Assembly: GCA_950097015.1 (NCBI GenBank)
Contig: CATNEN010000041.1
Location: 2,397,501 to 2,461,500 of the forward strand
Origin: Macrostomum hystrix
Lineage: Eukaryota; Platyhelminthes; Macrostomidae
Direction of reading: 5' to 3'
DNA length: 64,000 bases
Under the pieces are notes generated by a model that saw only the letters and a list, made by a program, of their open reading frames with translations, was not told the origin of the DNA and did not search any database. This document shows positions 9,957-22,139 of the stretch, one piece after another (within the stretch, counting starts at the first letter, position 1; each line of letters begins with the position of its first letter). Made by a program: the position numbers and the translations under genes.

Positions 9957-12652
9957 AACCTGCTCGATTTCTGCCACTTCGAAGAGGTCATGAATGTCGG
10001 CCATGCAAGGCCAGAGCTGCTGCCTGCTGCTGAAGGCAACAAATCCTCCATGGAGAGTGTGTCACGAGCGCAAAGAAGCAGCATGAGCCGAGGCTTGGGG
10101 TTTCTGCAGGGCTCAATCCCCTTGTCAAGCCAGCCAACCCTGAGGCAGTTTAGCTGAGAGCTACGCTGATCGCTGATTTGCAGGTCAAGGGCAAAATGAC
10201 ACGCGTCATTCCAATGCGGACGCTTTCTTGTGCGATTTCATTTTTTCAATATGTTTATAATTTTCTATACATTTGTCATTGCCTATTCCACTTGTAATAT
10301 TGTAATTTACTGTTCGTGCAGCGCATTGTGCCAGCCAATATGTGAATATAAACGTGATGAAGTCATGTATGTTGTAATCCATGGTGTAGAAAATATTACT
10401 TTCAGCATCCTGCTAGTGCACTTGTGGCTGGGTGGTCAAACCTGCGCTAGAACATAGGTTCCGATAATAATCGGTTGACAAAAGCAAAATGTACATAATT
10501 GCCATGTTCAAGTCAGCGCAAGGCATTTCCGCTCACACTGAGGAGCCAGTCAGCAGGTAGTCGCCATTGCCACAGGTCTGTACTCTACCACGGGTGTTTA
10601 GCTGCAGCCTGTGACTGTGTAAGGGACAGTATGGACTGTATGGACTGAATTTAATGTATGAATGGATAAACTAAAATTATGAAAAAATGACTTACAATGG
10701 ACTTTTTTCTATCTACTGCGTAAAAAGCTTTGGCTGCTGAAAAGACTGCAACAATAGCCCCAAAACCAAATTTCTATATATCGTGAACACGGTGATCCAT
10801 TCGGGATGATACGTCATATTGCCCTTGCCGTTGGGTCGATATTTATTTTTTAGTTGGAAGTGGCTGTTTGGAAGTGAACGTATGAATTAAATTTATGCAA
10901 TTGATACAGTAGTTTACCGCATGAATGCTCGCGCAAAAATGCTAACTATAACAAGAAATTGTCGATCGCAGAGAGTCCAAAGAGCTTCCGTTCGCATTGC
11001 ACAAATTGAGATGGTTTCGTACTCTAACGTTTGCTTAAAGTAGCCAATTTAACATTTTAACAATTGGCGGAAATGAATACAAAATTCCAACATGAGTTAA
11101 AACGGCCCTAATTAGATCCACATTCAATGAAAACGTCACAGTCTATACCCAATTATAATGTAATATATAAGTTTATTGGAAGTTTATTGCATTTCCTATG
11201 CATTATTATACAATATATTCAATTGCAACATCAATGGCAGTTGCAAACAGCAAAAAAAACAATTTTCGATAACAATTAAAAGCTGAAATGGCATTATCAA
11301 ACATTTAAAATTATGCCACATGGAATTCAATTTATCATTTTTCTAACATTTCAAAATGATCTATAGTATAAGCTTGGAAATCAGTTCAACTTAAAAGCTT
11401 GGCTTTGCAAAGTGTATTAAATAACATACGTATTTTAATGCCATTTTAAATTGGAGGGTAAACTACCGTAAAAATAGCATAAATTTTATTCATACGGTAC
11501 CGTACGAACAGGACTTCACTACCTTTTCAGTTTACAAATTGAAACTGCTGCCGTATATAAAATGATTTTTTCGTTCATTAGAATGTAACAAAAACAATAG
11601 CGAAAGAATATTGCAGTATGAAAAGATAGAATGGTAAATTTCATTTTACTTATTATGCATTTTTTGATTAATTTTATTTCTTGATTACAGATTAGTCACG
11701 AAAAAGTTAGTACGAATCTGTGATAACACGACTTAAAATTTATTTGTTTCGAAGAATGCTTTTTGCATTTTGCGTTAAAAGCGCTCAACTGGTCCGATGA
11801 AGTTTCCTGAATGTCGATTGCAAATAATAATGCAAATTGTGTTGCTGATTGGTTACGCTTTTTAACACTTTACTTTTAGTGGAACTTTATGTTGACGTTT
11901 ATTTATTTAGATTTGATTTTTGCTAGTTAAACTCTTGCCTTTGGCTTTTTATTTTGCATCGTTTTTTCTTGTTGCTCCAAACAATTTATGTTTAAGTTTT
12001 CAAATACCCACGCTTTTAGTCGTTCTTTATTAAAGGATTCGTAAATTAACACAGTAATTTATCTAATAAAAATACATTTTCAGAATATGAATATTTAAAA
12101 CAAAAAAGTTTTTAGCTTCTAAGCGACTTGTTTGTTTATTTTTTTATTATTTCGATTGGACTAGGACTAATTTTAGCAAATACTTTTGAATATTTTAGCT
12201 TTAGCCTTTAGGGTAGTGCCTACATTCATTAGTAGTGTACTAGCTTCCTAATTGTCAGGATTGTTAGGACAAAGTGGTAATGTTTGTCTTCTGAATGAAG
12301 TTCTGTGTGATAAAATTGATTTCAAGGTCATATTCACAGAGCCATAGAGAGATTTATCAAAATGTTCCATGTTAGTCCCTCTGTGGTATGTTGTTTATTC
12401 TGTTCTTTTGCAGTTGTTACATGGGCCCTAGGCATAATTTTATTGAATATGGCACTATAAAGACTTTTAATGACAACTCTTTTTAGACCATAGACCTTTT
12501 TTGTACCTAGACTACTATATTGTATTTAATTACATAGCTTTTATCACTAACTATATGATGGTTGTCATTGAAATTTATTAAAAACTGTTGCAGCTACTAC
12601 TTACTGGCCACACTGTGCAGCAGGCTGGAGTGCTGCTGCTGATGCTTAACTG
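9957..12652. other. AT-rich gene-free stretch
   Basis: After the TRAF-like C stop there are a few hundred bases of mixed composition (3' UTR expected). From about 10,200 to 12,600 the sequence is strongly AT-rich with only short, biased frames. No transposase, reverse transcriptase, tRNA or array was recognised. Confidence 0.5.
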
Positions 12653-15600
12653 ATGGTGATGGACCTCTGTAATCAGCAGGCTGAGAATAGGCCACAACTG
12701 CATAGGCCAATGACAATGAGTGATAGAAACCCATTCAGTGCACTGACTTCAGATAGCAAATTCTGCATCAATGAAGATGGCAGCAGTAGGCAGCATTGCA
12801 TGATAAGCACCTTTGATGAGCAGCTGGCTGCACTTGATGCCCTCATCCAGGCTCAGTGCCAGGCCCGACAAGGCATGAGGGTGCAAATTGAGCTGCTCCA
12901 GGACCACTATTTGAAGGTGCATTTTGAATTGATTTGATCCCTGCACCCTGATGAACTCAGAACCCTGCACCCTGATGAACTCACAACCCTGCACCCAGAT
13001 CAACTCAGAACCCTGCACCCTGATGAACTCAGAACCCTGCACCCTGATCAACTCACAACCCTGCACCCAGATCAACTCAGAACCCTGCACCCTGATCAAC
13101 TCAGAACCCTGCACCCTGATCAACTCACAACCCTGCACCCAGATCAACTCAGAACCCTGCACCCTGATCAACTCAGAACCCTGCACCCTGATCAACTCAG
13201 AACCCTGCACCCTGATCAACTCAGAACCCTGCACCCTGATCAACTCAAAACCCTGCACCCTGATCAACTCAGAACCCTGCACCCTGATCAACTCAGAACC
13301 CTGCACCCTGATCAACTCAGAACCCTGCACCCTGATCAACTCAGAACCCTGCACCCTGATCAACTCAGAACCCTGCACCCTGATCAACTCAGAACCCTGC
13401 ACCCTGATCAACTCAGAACCCTGCACCCTGATGAACTCACAACCCTGCATCCTGATCAACTCAGAACCCTGCACCCTGATGAACTCACAACCCTGCACCC
13501 TGATCAACTCAGAACCCTGCACCCTGATGAACTCACAACCCTGCACCCTGATCAACTCAGAACCCTGCACCCTGATCAACTCAAAACCCTGAGCTCCAAG
13601 CTGGCCTTTTGGCTCCGTTGTAGGTGTCAGCGGAGCTGCAGTCGGAGCGGCGGAGGCGGGAAGCGGCTGCGTCAGGCGGGGCAAGTGTCTGTGCGCAGGA
13701 GCTTGATGCGCTGCGCGATGAGGTGAGAAAAAAAAGAGTTTTACTTGTAGTTGGATATAGGAGTATAAATGGGATTAATACTACTAGCAGTAGCATTAAT
13801 TCCACCTGCCAAACAATGCTTATTTTAAATTTTATTCCCAAAATCGACAATCGTCTCAGCTGAGCCGCGAGTGGCACCGCAGCCGCTGCCAGGTTCAGGA
13901 GGCGGCCGCCGCCGCGGTGGCCCTGGCTGAGGCACGCGCCGAGGCCCAGCGGCAGCGGGTGCTGGCGGAATGCGCCGTTCGGCAGCTGGCCAGCCTCCGC
14001 AGTCGCTGCACGGAGCTGGAGGCGGCGCTGAGCCGCTTGGAGTCCAGCGTTGCGACGGCGCCGGCGAAGTCTGAGCGGGTAACACGCGGCTTGGCTGGCA
14101 AAATCCAACCGCTGAGCACTCAGCGAGAGCCCCCGGTGGAAACAAGTGATGGCGACGGCGTTTGCGTTTCGCCCGAATGCGCCGCCGCGCTTCGCCTTCA
14201 GAAGCGCAACGCCGAACGCCTGGCGCAGGAGGTCAGGCGGCTACAACTGCTGCTGGCCGCCAACGACGCAGCCGCGGCTTCCGCGCCGACCGCAACCGTC
14301 GCTAGTCCCGCGTCGACGGCGTCAGCAGCCGCCGCGTCGACTTCGAATTCAACTGCTCCAACCACCGGTGCCGCTAAGCGCATTGAAAAGCGACCGCTCT
14401 CTGTATCGGGCAGCCGACCGGCTCGACAGCAGCAGCAGCCTCACAAGCAGCTGGTATGCAATGCAAAAATATTAATTATTGCAGGCGGGCTGCGGGCAAT
14501 GGCACATAATTTGTGGACACTAGACCTGCAGCCAGCGCGAGGGCAATTCTTCCCATTCTGCTGACTCCTGAGCACACACGCACACAGATACCGTACGCAA
14601 GCATACGCTCACACAGGTGTGTACATCCGCCCTGACTTTCTCATCGTCAGGCGGTGTACACTCTCACTGTGCCTTGGAGGTTGGCCCTCAAGGGCGTAAA
14701 TTGGACAGACAAGCCCCAGAACTCTTTGGCCTGGCTGCGGAATCGAGCTCAGGCACCTTGGTGCGAGAGGCAATCGCGTTAACCGCTCTGTCATCACCCC
14801 CAGATATGCAAAGTCATCGGATGATGAGGCACTAGTATTACTCGTATTTATTGGCAGTAACCATTCGCTCTCGCTATTGACCAGGTTTCAACTCGTCTCT
14901 CTTTCCGTGTCTTGTTTAGGCCCAGAGGCCGGCATCGGTGAATGTCAAGAACGGCGCCAGCTCAACCGAGAAGAAGAAATCTGCTCAGCGACCGGAAATT
15001 AGTGAGTCTTGCATCCTGCTCTAGTCTCCTTGGTGACATTTCCTTTATCGCTATCCCGCCTCCCATTCGCAGAGGACGCTGGCAGCTCTGACTCAGCCGC
15101 GGTCGCCAGCCCGGAGGCCCTGCTGCACTGGGTGGCCGGCTTGCCTGACCGCTTCAACAAGCAGCTGCATGCGCTGGTGAGCCCGGAGGCGCCCTCCGAG
15201 CAGGTCGGCCCCGCCCTGCTGCTCGATTGCCCGGTGCCGCCGCCTGGCGTGGACCCCGAGATAGCCAGCCGCCAGGTTGTGGACTGGCTGGTGCGGCTGT
15301 GGAATGGCCGCCTGCTGCGCATTGTGGCCGCCAGCCTGACCCGCCGGCTGCCGCACAGCGCGGGCGGCACCGTGCTGTACTACTTTGTGCAGCAGCTGCT
15401 GGACACCGGCTGCCCCCTGCCTGCCAGGCAGCGGACCGACTTCCTGCGCCGCCTGGACGGCTTCCCTGGCAACGGCCGACTGCGGCAGGATGTGCACCAG
15501 GTGGGCGGCTGAGCTGCTGATTCACAGCTCCTCATCACCCATCTTCTAATTAACCTTCAGCCAGTCACCCATCAGCCAATCACCCATCAGCCAATCACCC

Positions 15601-16233
15601 ATCAGCCAATCACTAATAAGCCAGTCACCCATCAGCCAATCACTAATAAGCCAATCACCCATCAGCCAATCACTAATAAGCCAGTCACCCATCAGCCAAT
15701 CACTAATAAGCCAATCACCCATCAGCCAATCACCCATCAGCCAATCACCCATCAGCCAATCACCCATCAGCCAATCACCCATCAGCCAATCACCCATCAG
15801 CCAGTCACCCATCAGCCAATCACCCATCAGCCTGTCACCCATCAGCCAATCGCTAATAAGCCACTCAACCTTTCCGTCACAGGTAAAAATGCGCGTCCGC
15901 CCAATCGCAGTGACTCGGCCATCAAGCGCGACATCCGTCGCGTCTAAGCGGGGCTTGGGCAGCTCGGTGGACAGTCAGCTGAAGGAGCGTTCCTCCGAAG
16001 CTCCGCGAGCTCCAGCCAACGCACCAGCCGACGCACCAGCCGACGCACCAGCCGACGCACCAGCCGACGCCAATGCCGCTAGCAGCCCGCGCCGAACACC
16101 GGCCGCAGCAAGGATTCGAACCGCCGACACAGCCTTATCTTCCACAACCTCCTCTGGTTCAGGTGAATCTGGCAGAAGCCTGAAGCTGAAGGCCCGGCAG
16201 CCTAAGCAGCAGCAGCACGGCGGCACCTCCTGA
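12653..16233 (+). CDS. Coiled-coil protein with NAV/CTTNBP2-like C-terminal region
   Basis: Six phase-consistent exons: 12653-12916, 13624-13722, 13860-14453, 14920-15001, 15073-15500, 15883-16233; about 605 residues. The start is uncertain: in-frame Met codons also lie at MTM (about 12,710), and upstream exons are possible. Residues about 90-230 are a charged, A/R/E-rich coiled coil (LSREWHRSRCQVQE, RLAQEVRRLQLLL). Exon 5 carries a conserved-looking module: LLHWVAGLPDRFNKQL, GPALLLDCPV, VDWLVRLWNGRLL. It recalls the C-terminal region shared by neuron navigators and cortactin-binding protein 2 (GP-L-L-CP, then W-LWN-LL). No P-loop is seen. The last exon is low-complexity (PADA repeats). Those families act on the cytoskeleton; a similar role here is inference. 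AATAAA at 16638 is a candidate poly(A) signal. Confidence 0.65.
12942..13592 (+). repeat. 24-bp array (CCTGCACCCTGATCAACTCA core), about 27 copies, fills intron 1
   Basis: Starts about 25 bp after the donor at 12917 and ends about 31 bp before the acceptor at 13623. Minor variants (GATGAAC, CCAGATC) are scattered. Open frames on both strands are by-products of the multiple-of-three unit. Confidence 0.95.
14617..14801 (-). mobile_element. SINE-like element, copy 2, in intron 3 of the coiled-coil gene
   Basis: On the minus strand it begins GGGGGTGATGACAGAGCGG, with an A-box-like AGAGCGGTTAA and a B-box-like GAGCTCGATTCC (plus 14739-14750), as in a tRNA-Ser/Leu-type head. The tail shares several blocks with the element at 275-430. 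It lies antisense within the intron 14454-14919. Confidence 0.6.
15555..15860 (+). repeat. 15-bp array (CCAATCACCCATCAG), about 20 copies, intron 5
   Basis: Two unit types, CACCCATCAG and CACTAATAAG, alternate in the middle of the array. Such interspersion suggests multi-unit duplication steps. It lies inside intron 15501-15882. Confidence 0.93.
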
Positions 16234-17873
16234 GGGGCAGCTTGTACATACAGTTATTGAATCATTTTAGCCTAGCAGGCAACACTAGGCCCAATCATTG
16301 TACTCTAAGATAGTTGCTATCCAGCTGTGTCCTTAAAAAAGAACTGCTCAACTGACATTCCTGAACGAGTAAAGCTGTTTTGTTAGTATCATATTCAATT
16401 CTCAAAGTCCGCTCTCTCGTTTCTTTGAATCGATTTTTAGATAACTTATTTTTTCTGTTACTTTCTGCCAAGCGAGTTTTCTTTTTGCTTTGATCACTAA
16501 ATCGTTTCTTCATTCCCGACTGCAAGCAGAGTTATGTTATTTTTATTTATTTATTTCCTCCGTCGCTCAGCAGCCAGCAGTTCTTTCTGTTCATGGCTAG
16601 CTTGTGCACAGCCCTGAGCCATACTTTGCCAAGCGAAAATAAACTTATTGCCCAGCCTGGCCAGTGCAGCTGGGTTCTAAATTATCAAAGATTAATTCGC
16701 AGCAGAATTTCTTCTGGTCTCCTCCGTATTGCTACTGTCCGCTTGCTACACTTCAAGCTCTGCTGCTGCTGCTGCTGCCAGATACTGCTGTCTGATCAGC
16801 CAGGCAAAACTGCTGCTTGATGGCTATCGATTCGGCCGCCTTCTTCAACTTCCGTCAGCCAGCAGCTGGCGCCTCCCCCGCCATCACGCAAGTCAGAGGT
16901 ATCTGCGCTGGCTGGCGCAGATACTCCCGCGGCCTTCGGTGCTGCGGGCCAGGGGGGGGCGGGCACAGGGCCTAAGTGTGTATCTGCGTGGCTACATCTG
17001 GCGCAGGATGGCCCCGGCCTAGGAATAGCAGAGCGGGCTTGGGGTGGGCGCCGGGCCGTTGGGCTGACGCATCGCCCGCTTATCGAGCCGCTCCGATCTG
17101 CCAGCGGCTGCGTGAAACTGTGTGGCCCGCCCACCCCGGCTCCTATCTAAACACAGTTGCTCGGATTTATGCCTCGGAAACTGCACTGGGCAGCCAGCCT
17201 GTTGTGTGTCCTGTTGGATTCTGAAGCTTGGTCCTTCATTCCTAGCAGCTTTCTGCCAGGCCTTCAGTCCTCGACTAGCGAGCCGCTGGCATTCTTGGTG
17301 AGTTCGGGTCGGTTGAGCTGCGCTGCTCAAGCGGAATCGTAGCAAAGTGTGCCCGATGGAAACTTCATTTCTCATTTTTATTTTCACGATTCGCCAACCG
17401 CCGCTAGAGAGTTAAGAGATTTCTGCGCAGCTTAGGCAAACTCGGCCCTGAACAGCTGCTTAAGCAGTCTGACAGCCTGCATGCAGCATTAAAGTGTCTC
17501 CGAACTTTCAGTCATTCAGTCGCTTCAGGCCCTGAGCCTACTGCTAGTGGGGCAGGGTTCGGTTCCCACACGCCGGCTCGCAGCGAGCGCAAAGTGCGCG
17601 CGGCCGCCCCTCCCTCCAAAGTAGCGGGTGGCTGCTGGAGAATAATATTTTCGCACCAGCCCCGGCTCCATGTGCGCAGTCTGACAGCCGCTTAGTCTAT
17701 AGATATGGGAGCCATTGCACTGTGCATCTCGGCTGTCTCTGCCTGCCTTCATTTGCTGACGCGAATGCGGTCTGACTTGCCGAATTAAAGCCAGAGGCGG
17801 TAACTGGAGCGAACCTCTGTTTCAGGCACAGACTGGTGTGTAGCGGCCTGGAGCAGACGGATCAGCAGCAGCT
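16234..17873. other. Intergenic region between the coiled-coil gene and the RRM-like orphan
   Basis: The 3' flank of the upstream gene (AATAAA at 16638), then GC-rich sequence with no frame showing convincing protein character. A TGTTTCAG acceptor-like site near 17,818-17,825, about 50 bp before the next ATG, could be a 5' UTR or trans-splice acceptor. A GGTTCGGTTCCC motif near 17,558 looks B-box-like, but no full tRNA or SINE was found. Confidence 0.35.
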
Positions 17874-20800
17874 ATGAACTGCCACCCGGCCATTCAGCAC
17901 TCTTCGTCGCCTCTCTGCCATCACGAGGCCTCTTCCGCCGAGGCGGCGGTGGCTGCCGCGGCGGCTGCAGCAGCCGCTGCCAGTAGCCTTTGGGAGCCGC
18001 CGCTGCCGGCCGGTGTCCTGACGGCTGCTGGCAGCGGCACCGGAAGCAGCGGCGGCAGTGGCGGCACCGGCGGCGGCACAGGCGGTGGCGGCTCGGGCGC
18101 GGGCCACTGCCTGTATCCCGGCGGGCCGGCGCTGATGGGGCCGCTGGCGATGACCCCGGGCCTGCTGGGCCAGTCGTATCCGCTGCAGCTTCTGCAGCCT
18201 CAGCAGGCGCAGCTGCAGGCAGCAGTGGCCCACTGGCAGCACCTGCCGCTGGGCGCCGGAGGAGGCGGAGCCGCCGCAGCCGCTGCTGCTGGGCTGTTCG
18301 GCGACTTGCTTGGCGAGCAACAGCAGGCGGCGGCGGCTGCTGCGGCGGCTGCTGCTGCTGCGGCGGCAGCTTCTTGCCAGCAGCTCTGCCTACTGCCTGG
18401 TTTCGATGTGAGTCACTGCGCTGCCTGCGAGTGTTTGCTCATTACAATATAACCTAAGCCTCCATGAATTTGGTACATCTGATTATCATCGAGTGCCATC
18501 TGGCCTACTGTTCAACTGAGTAGTATGCAATGCATAATATATACAAAATAATTTCTGCGAATTGGGAATTGTCAAAAAATACTTTCAATGTAGTCTGCGT
18601 GACAGTCTGATACCTAATTGTAAGTTAGGTGAGTGAGTGTATGGGTCAGTCAGGTGAGTGAGTGTATGGGTCAGTCAGGTGAGTGAGTGTATGGGTCAGT
18701 CAGGTGAGTGAGTGCATGGGTCAGTCAGCTGAGTGAGTGCATGGGTCAGTCAGGTGAGTGAGTGCATGGGTCAGTCTGGTGAGTGAGTGCATGGGTCAGT
18801 CTGGTGAGTGAGTGCATGGGTCAGTCTGGTGAGTGAGTGCATGGGTCAGTCAGGTGAGTGAGTGTATGGGTCAGTCAGGTGAGTGAGTGTATGGGTCAGT
18901 CAGGTGAGTGAGTGCATGGGTCAGTCTGGTGAGTGAGTGCATGGGTCAGTCAGGTGAGTGAGTGCATGGGTCAGTCTGGTGAGTGAGTGCATGGGTCAGT
19001 CTGGTGAGTGAGTGCATGGGTCAGTCAGGTGAGTGAGTGCATGGGTCAGTCAGGTGAGTGAGTGCATGGGTCAGTCAGGTGAGTGAGTGCATGGGTCAGT
19101 CAGGTGAGTGAGTGCATGGGTCAGTCAGGTGAGTGAGTGCATGGGTCAGTCAGGTGAGTGAGTGTATGGGTCAGTCAGGTGAGTGAGTGCATGGGTCAGT
19201 CAGGTGAGTGAGTGCATGGGTCAGTCAGGTGAGTGAGTGCATGGGTCAGTCAGGTGAGTGAGTGTATGGGTCAGTCTGGTGAGTGAGTGCATGGGTCAGT
19301 CAGGTGAGTGAGTGCATGGGTCAGTCTGGTGAGTGAGTGCATGGGTCAGTCTGGTGAGTGAGTGCATGGGTCAGTCAGGTGAGTGAGTGCATGGGTCAGT
19401 CAGGTGAGTGAGTGCATGGGTCAGTCAGGTGAGTGAGTGCATGGGTCAGTCAGGTGAGTGAGTGCATGGGTCAGTCAGGTGAGTGAGTGCATGGGTCAGT
19501 CAGGTGAGTGAGTGTATGGGTCAGTCAGGTGAGTGAGTGCATGGGTCAGTCAGGTGAGTGAGTGCATGGGTCAGTCAGGTGAGTGAGTGCATGGGTCAGT
19601 CAGGTGAGTGAGTGTATGGGTCAGTCTGGTGAGTGAGTGCATGGGTCAGTCAGGTGAGCGATTGTGACCCTCCCCGCCCGCAGCTGGTGAAGTGGTACAG
19701 CGAGAAGCCGCCCTTTGTGCTGGACGGCCGGGTCGCCTGCCTGTACAAAATGCGGGAGATCGATCGGAAGCTGCACAGCATGGTGCTGTCAGCGGACGCC
19801 GAGTTCAACACCATCCTGGCTGAGTACGCCGTGCTCAGGCGGGTGTTCGGCCCAGATTATCCAGTGCACGAGAATGTCTTCATCAAGCTGAACAGGAGCA
19901 AGGAGGGCGAGCTGGCCAGTGAGTCAGGCTGCAGTGGGCTTGCCTACACCCTGATGTCTGATCTCAACCTAAATCTCACTCTCTAGTCTCACTCTCTAGT
20001 CTCACTCTTTAATCCACCCCAAATCTCCATCCCAAATCTCAACCCCAAATCTCACCCGGCCTTATCTCACTCTCTAATCTCACCCCAAATATCACCCAGC
20101 CTACTATCTCACTCTCTAATCTCACTCTCTAATCTCACCCAGCCTTATCTCACTCTCTAAACTCACCCCAAATCTCACCCAGCCCTATCTCACCCCAAAT
20201 CTCACCCAGCCCTATCTCAACCCAAATCTCACCCAGCCCTATCTCACCCCAAATCTCACCCAGCCCTATCTCACTCCAAATCTCACCCAGCCCTATCTCA
20301 CCCCAAATCTCACCCAGCCCTATCTCACCCCAAATCTCACCCAGCCCTATCTCACTCCAAGTCTCACCCAGCCCTATCTCACTCCAAATCTCACCCAGCC
20401 CTATCTCACCCCAAATCTCACCCAGCCCTATCTCACTCCAAATCTCACCCAGCCCTATCTCACTCCAAATCTCACCCAGCCCTATCTCACCCCAAATCTC
20501 CCCCAGCCCTATCTCACTCCAAATCTCACCCAGCCATATCTCACTCCAAATCTCACCCAGCCCTATCTCACCCCAAATCTCACCCAGCCCTATCTCACCC
20601 CAAATCTCACCCAGCCATATCTCACTCCAAATCTCACCCAGCCATATCTCACTCCAAATCTCACCCAGCCATATCTCACCCCAAATCTCACCCAGCCCTA
20701 TCTCACTCCAAATCTCACCCAGCCCTATCTCACTCTGCAGTCTCTTTAGACTAGCGAAAATCTCACTTCAAATCTCATTTACCTTCCTACTATCTTATTT

Positions 20801-21647
20801 TCTCATAGTAGGCTCTCCAATCTCACCCTGTCATCTCAGTCTATCCGATTGTGCAATATCCTATTTCCCTGCTTGTCTAATCTCAACATCCCCAGCCATC
20901 TCACTGTCCGCCTTGCAGAGTTCATCCACATTTACTTCCGAGACCGCAGCGATGCGGAGGTGTACCTGGACAGGGCTACTCGCGTGGGGGCCCTGGCACC
21001 CTCCTGGTGCAACCCGAAGGCCTACTCCAAGCATAATGTGTACATCACCTCGCTGCCCTACTTCCTGCTGGCCAAGGACGCCCTTTGTCAGTACATTCGA
21101 ACGTTTGTGCTGCCCGGCTGCGGCTCACGTGACCCGATCCGGCGGGCCCGCGTGGACCCGGACAAGCGCTCCGCCCAGGTGGAGTTTCACCGCAGCGAAG
21201 ACGCCGAGAGTCTCATCGAGCACTTCCACCGCCACATGGACGCCAACGCCCGCCCAGCCTTCGAGAGCAAGGAGCAGAGGTGCGTCTTTGTTTGAGGCGG
21301 TTTGCTCTTTGCCTCATGTGTCTTTGTTTGAGGCGGTTTGCTCTTTGCCTCATGTGTCTTTGTTTAAGGCGGTTTGCTCTTTGCCTCATGTGTCTTTGTT
21401 TGAGGCGGTTTGCTCTTTGCCTCATGTGTCTTTGTTTGAGGCGGTTTGCTCTTTGCCTCATGTGTCTTTGTTTGAGGCGGTTTGCTCTTTGCCTCATGTG
21501 TCTTTGTTTGAGGCGGTTTGCTCTTTGCCTCATGTGTCTTTGTTTGAGGCGGTTTGCTCTTTGCCTCATGTGTTTTCGTTTTATTATCTCAGGCCGTTGT
21601 CTATCGCCGAACCTTCCAGATCCGAGGACTGCAGGAAGCAGGACTGA
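17874..21647 (+). CDS. Orphan protein with Ala/Gly-rich N-terminus and RRM-like C-terminal segment
   Basis: Four phase-consistent exons: 17874-18407, 19684-19918, 20919-21279, 21593-21647; about 394 residues. Residues 1-178 are low-complexity (poly-Ala, poly-Gly/Ser, Q-rich). Exons 2-3 encode well-composed globular sequence: LVKWYSEKPPFVLDGRVACL, DAEFNTILAEYAVLRRVFGP, FIHIYFRDRSDAEVYLDRA. They also encode a stretch (about 296-366) resembling an RNA-recognition motif, with VYITSLP in the RNP2-like place and SAQVEFH in the RNP1-like place. The aromatic RNP1 residues are weak, so RNA binding is only a hypothesis. I do not recognise the family. The last exon is the least certain: the same acceptor is open much longer in a second frame. 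AATAAA at 22041 is a candidate poly(A) signal. Confidence 0.6.
18629..19660 (+). repeat. 25-bp array, about 41 copies, intron 1; each unit carries CAG|GTGAGTG
   Basis: Units begin GTGAGTGAGTGCATGGGTCA and end in GTCAG, so every junction recreates a strong 5' splice-site consensus. The array ends about 23 bp before the true acceptor at 19683 and starts about 220 bp after the true donor at 18408. Confidence 0.96.
19985..20740 (+). repeat. 27-bp array, about 24 copies, intron 2
   Basis: Units of CCCTATCTCACCCC/TCC, AAATCTCACCCAG. Each ends in a pyrimidine-rich TCTCACCCAG that resembles a 3' splice site. Degenerate shorter units lie at the left edge. It lies within intron 19919-20918. Confidence 0.93.
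21280..21570 (+). repeat. 36-bp array, 8 copies, starting exactly at the donor of intron 3
   Basis: The first unit begins with the donor GTGCGTCTTTG itself; later units read GTGTCTTTGTTTGAGGCGG. The array ends about 20 bp before the acceptor at 21592, so it is essentially the whole intron. Confidence 0.95.
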
Positions 21648-22139
21648 GGATGCCGCGGGTTCCGCTCAGGCTCTGCTGCTCTCGCCGCGCACAATGAAGT
21701 GATTTACCAAAACATTTTTTGTATCTCCCGCAAACTGCTTAACTACCTACTATGTAATGCCTGTCGACAAGATGAAGCCCCCTTTTTAGTGTTCGCCGCC
21801 GCTATCCATATATTTAACTGTCTCCGTGTGCCCGCCTGATGCCGGAGGCCCACTGCCTCCCACCTGTCCACTTGTATATGCGCGCTGCTTTCCATTGTGT
21901 CCCAATTGATCCCCTCATTCTGGGAATTCTCTCCGACACCCTGCTCACGATGGTGCAAGCGAATCTTTGCTCTTCTTTCGAGTGTGCCTTCCAAGCCTTT
22001 GGCCTGTCAGCCAATCCGAATTTGCTAGCCGCATCAGCCAAATAAAACATGCACTGGGCCTCGGCTTCTCGGCTGTCATGCCTGACTTGATACACTTCTT
22101 ATAAAAGCTTTCGCTGGTTTGGGGCAATGGTTTGTTTGG
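21648..22139. other. 3' flank of the RRM-like orphan gene
   Basis: No supported coding sequence. AATAAA at 22041-22046 is the likeliest polyadenylation signal. Confidence 0.4.

Noticed and set aside
17520-17600. Possible tRNA gene or SINE (GGTTCGGTTCCC)
   Set aside because: Only a B-box-like match; no paired acceptor stem or anticodon arm could be found.
18629-19660. Regularly spaced direct repeats resembling a CRISPR array
   Set aside because: Units are head-to-tail with no unique spacers, and the genome is eukaryotic.
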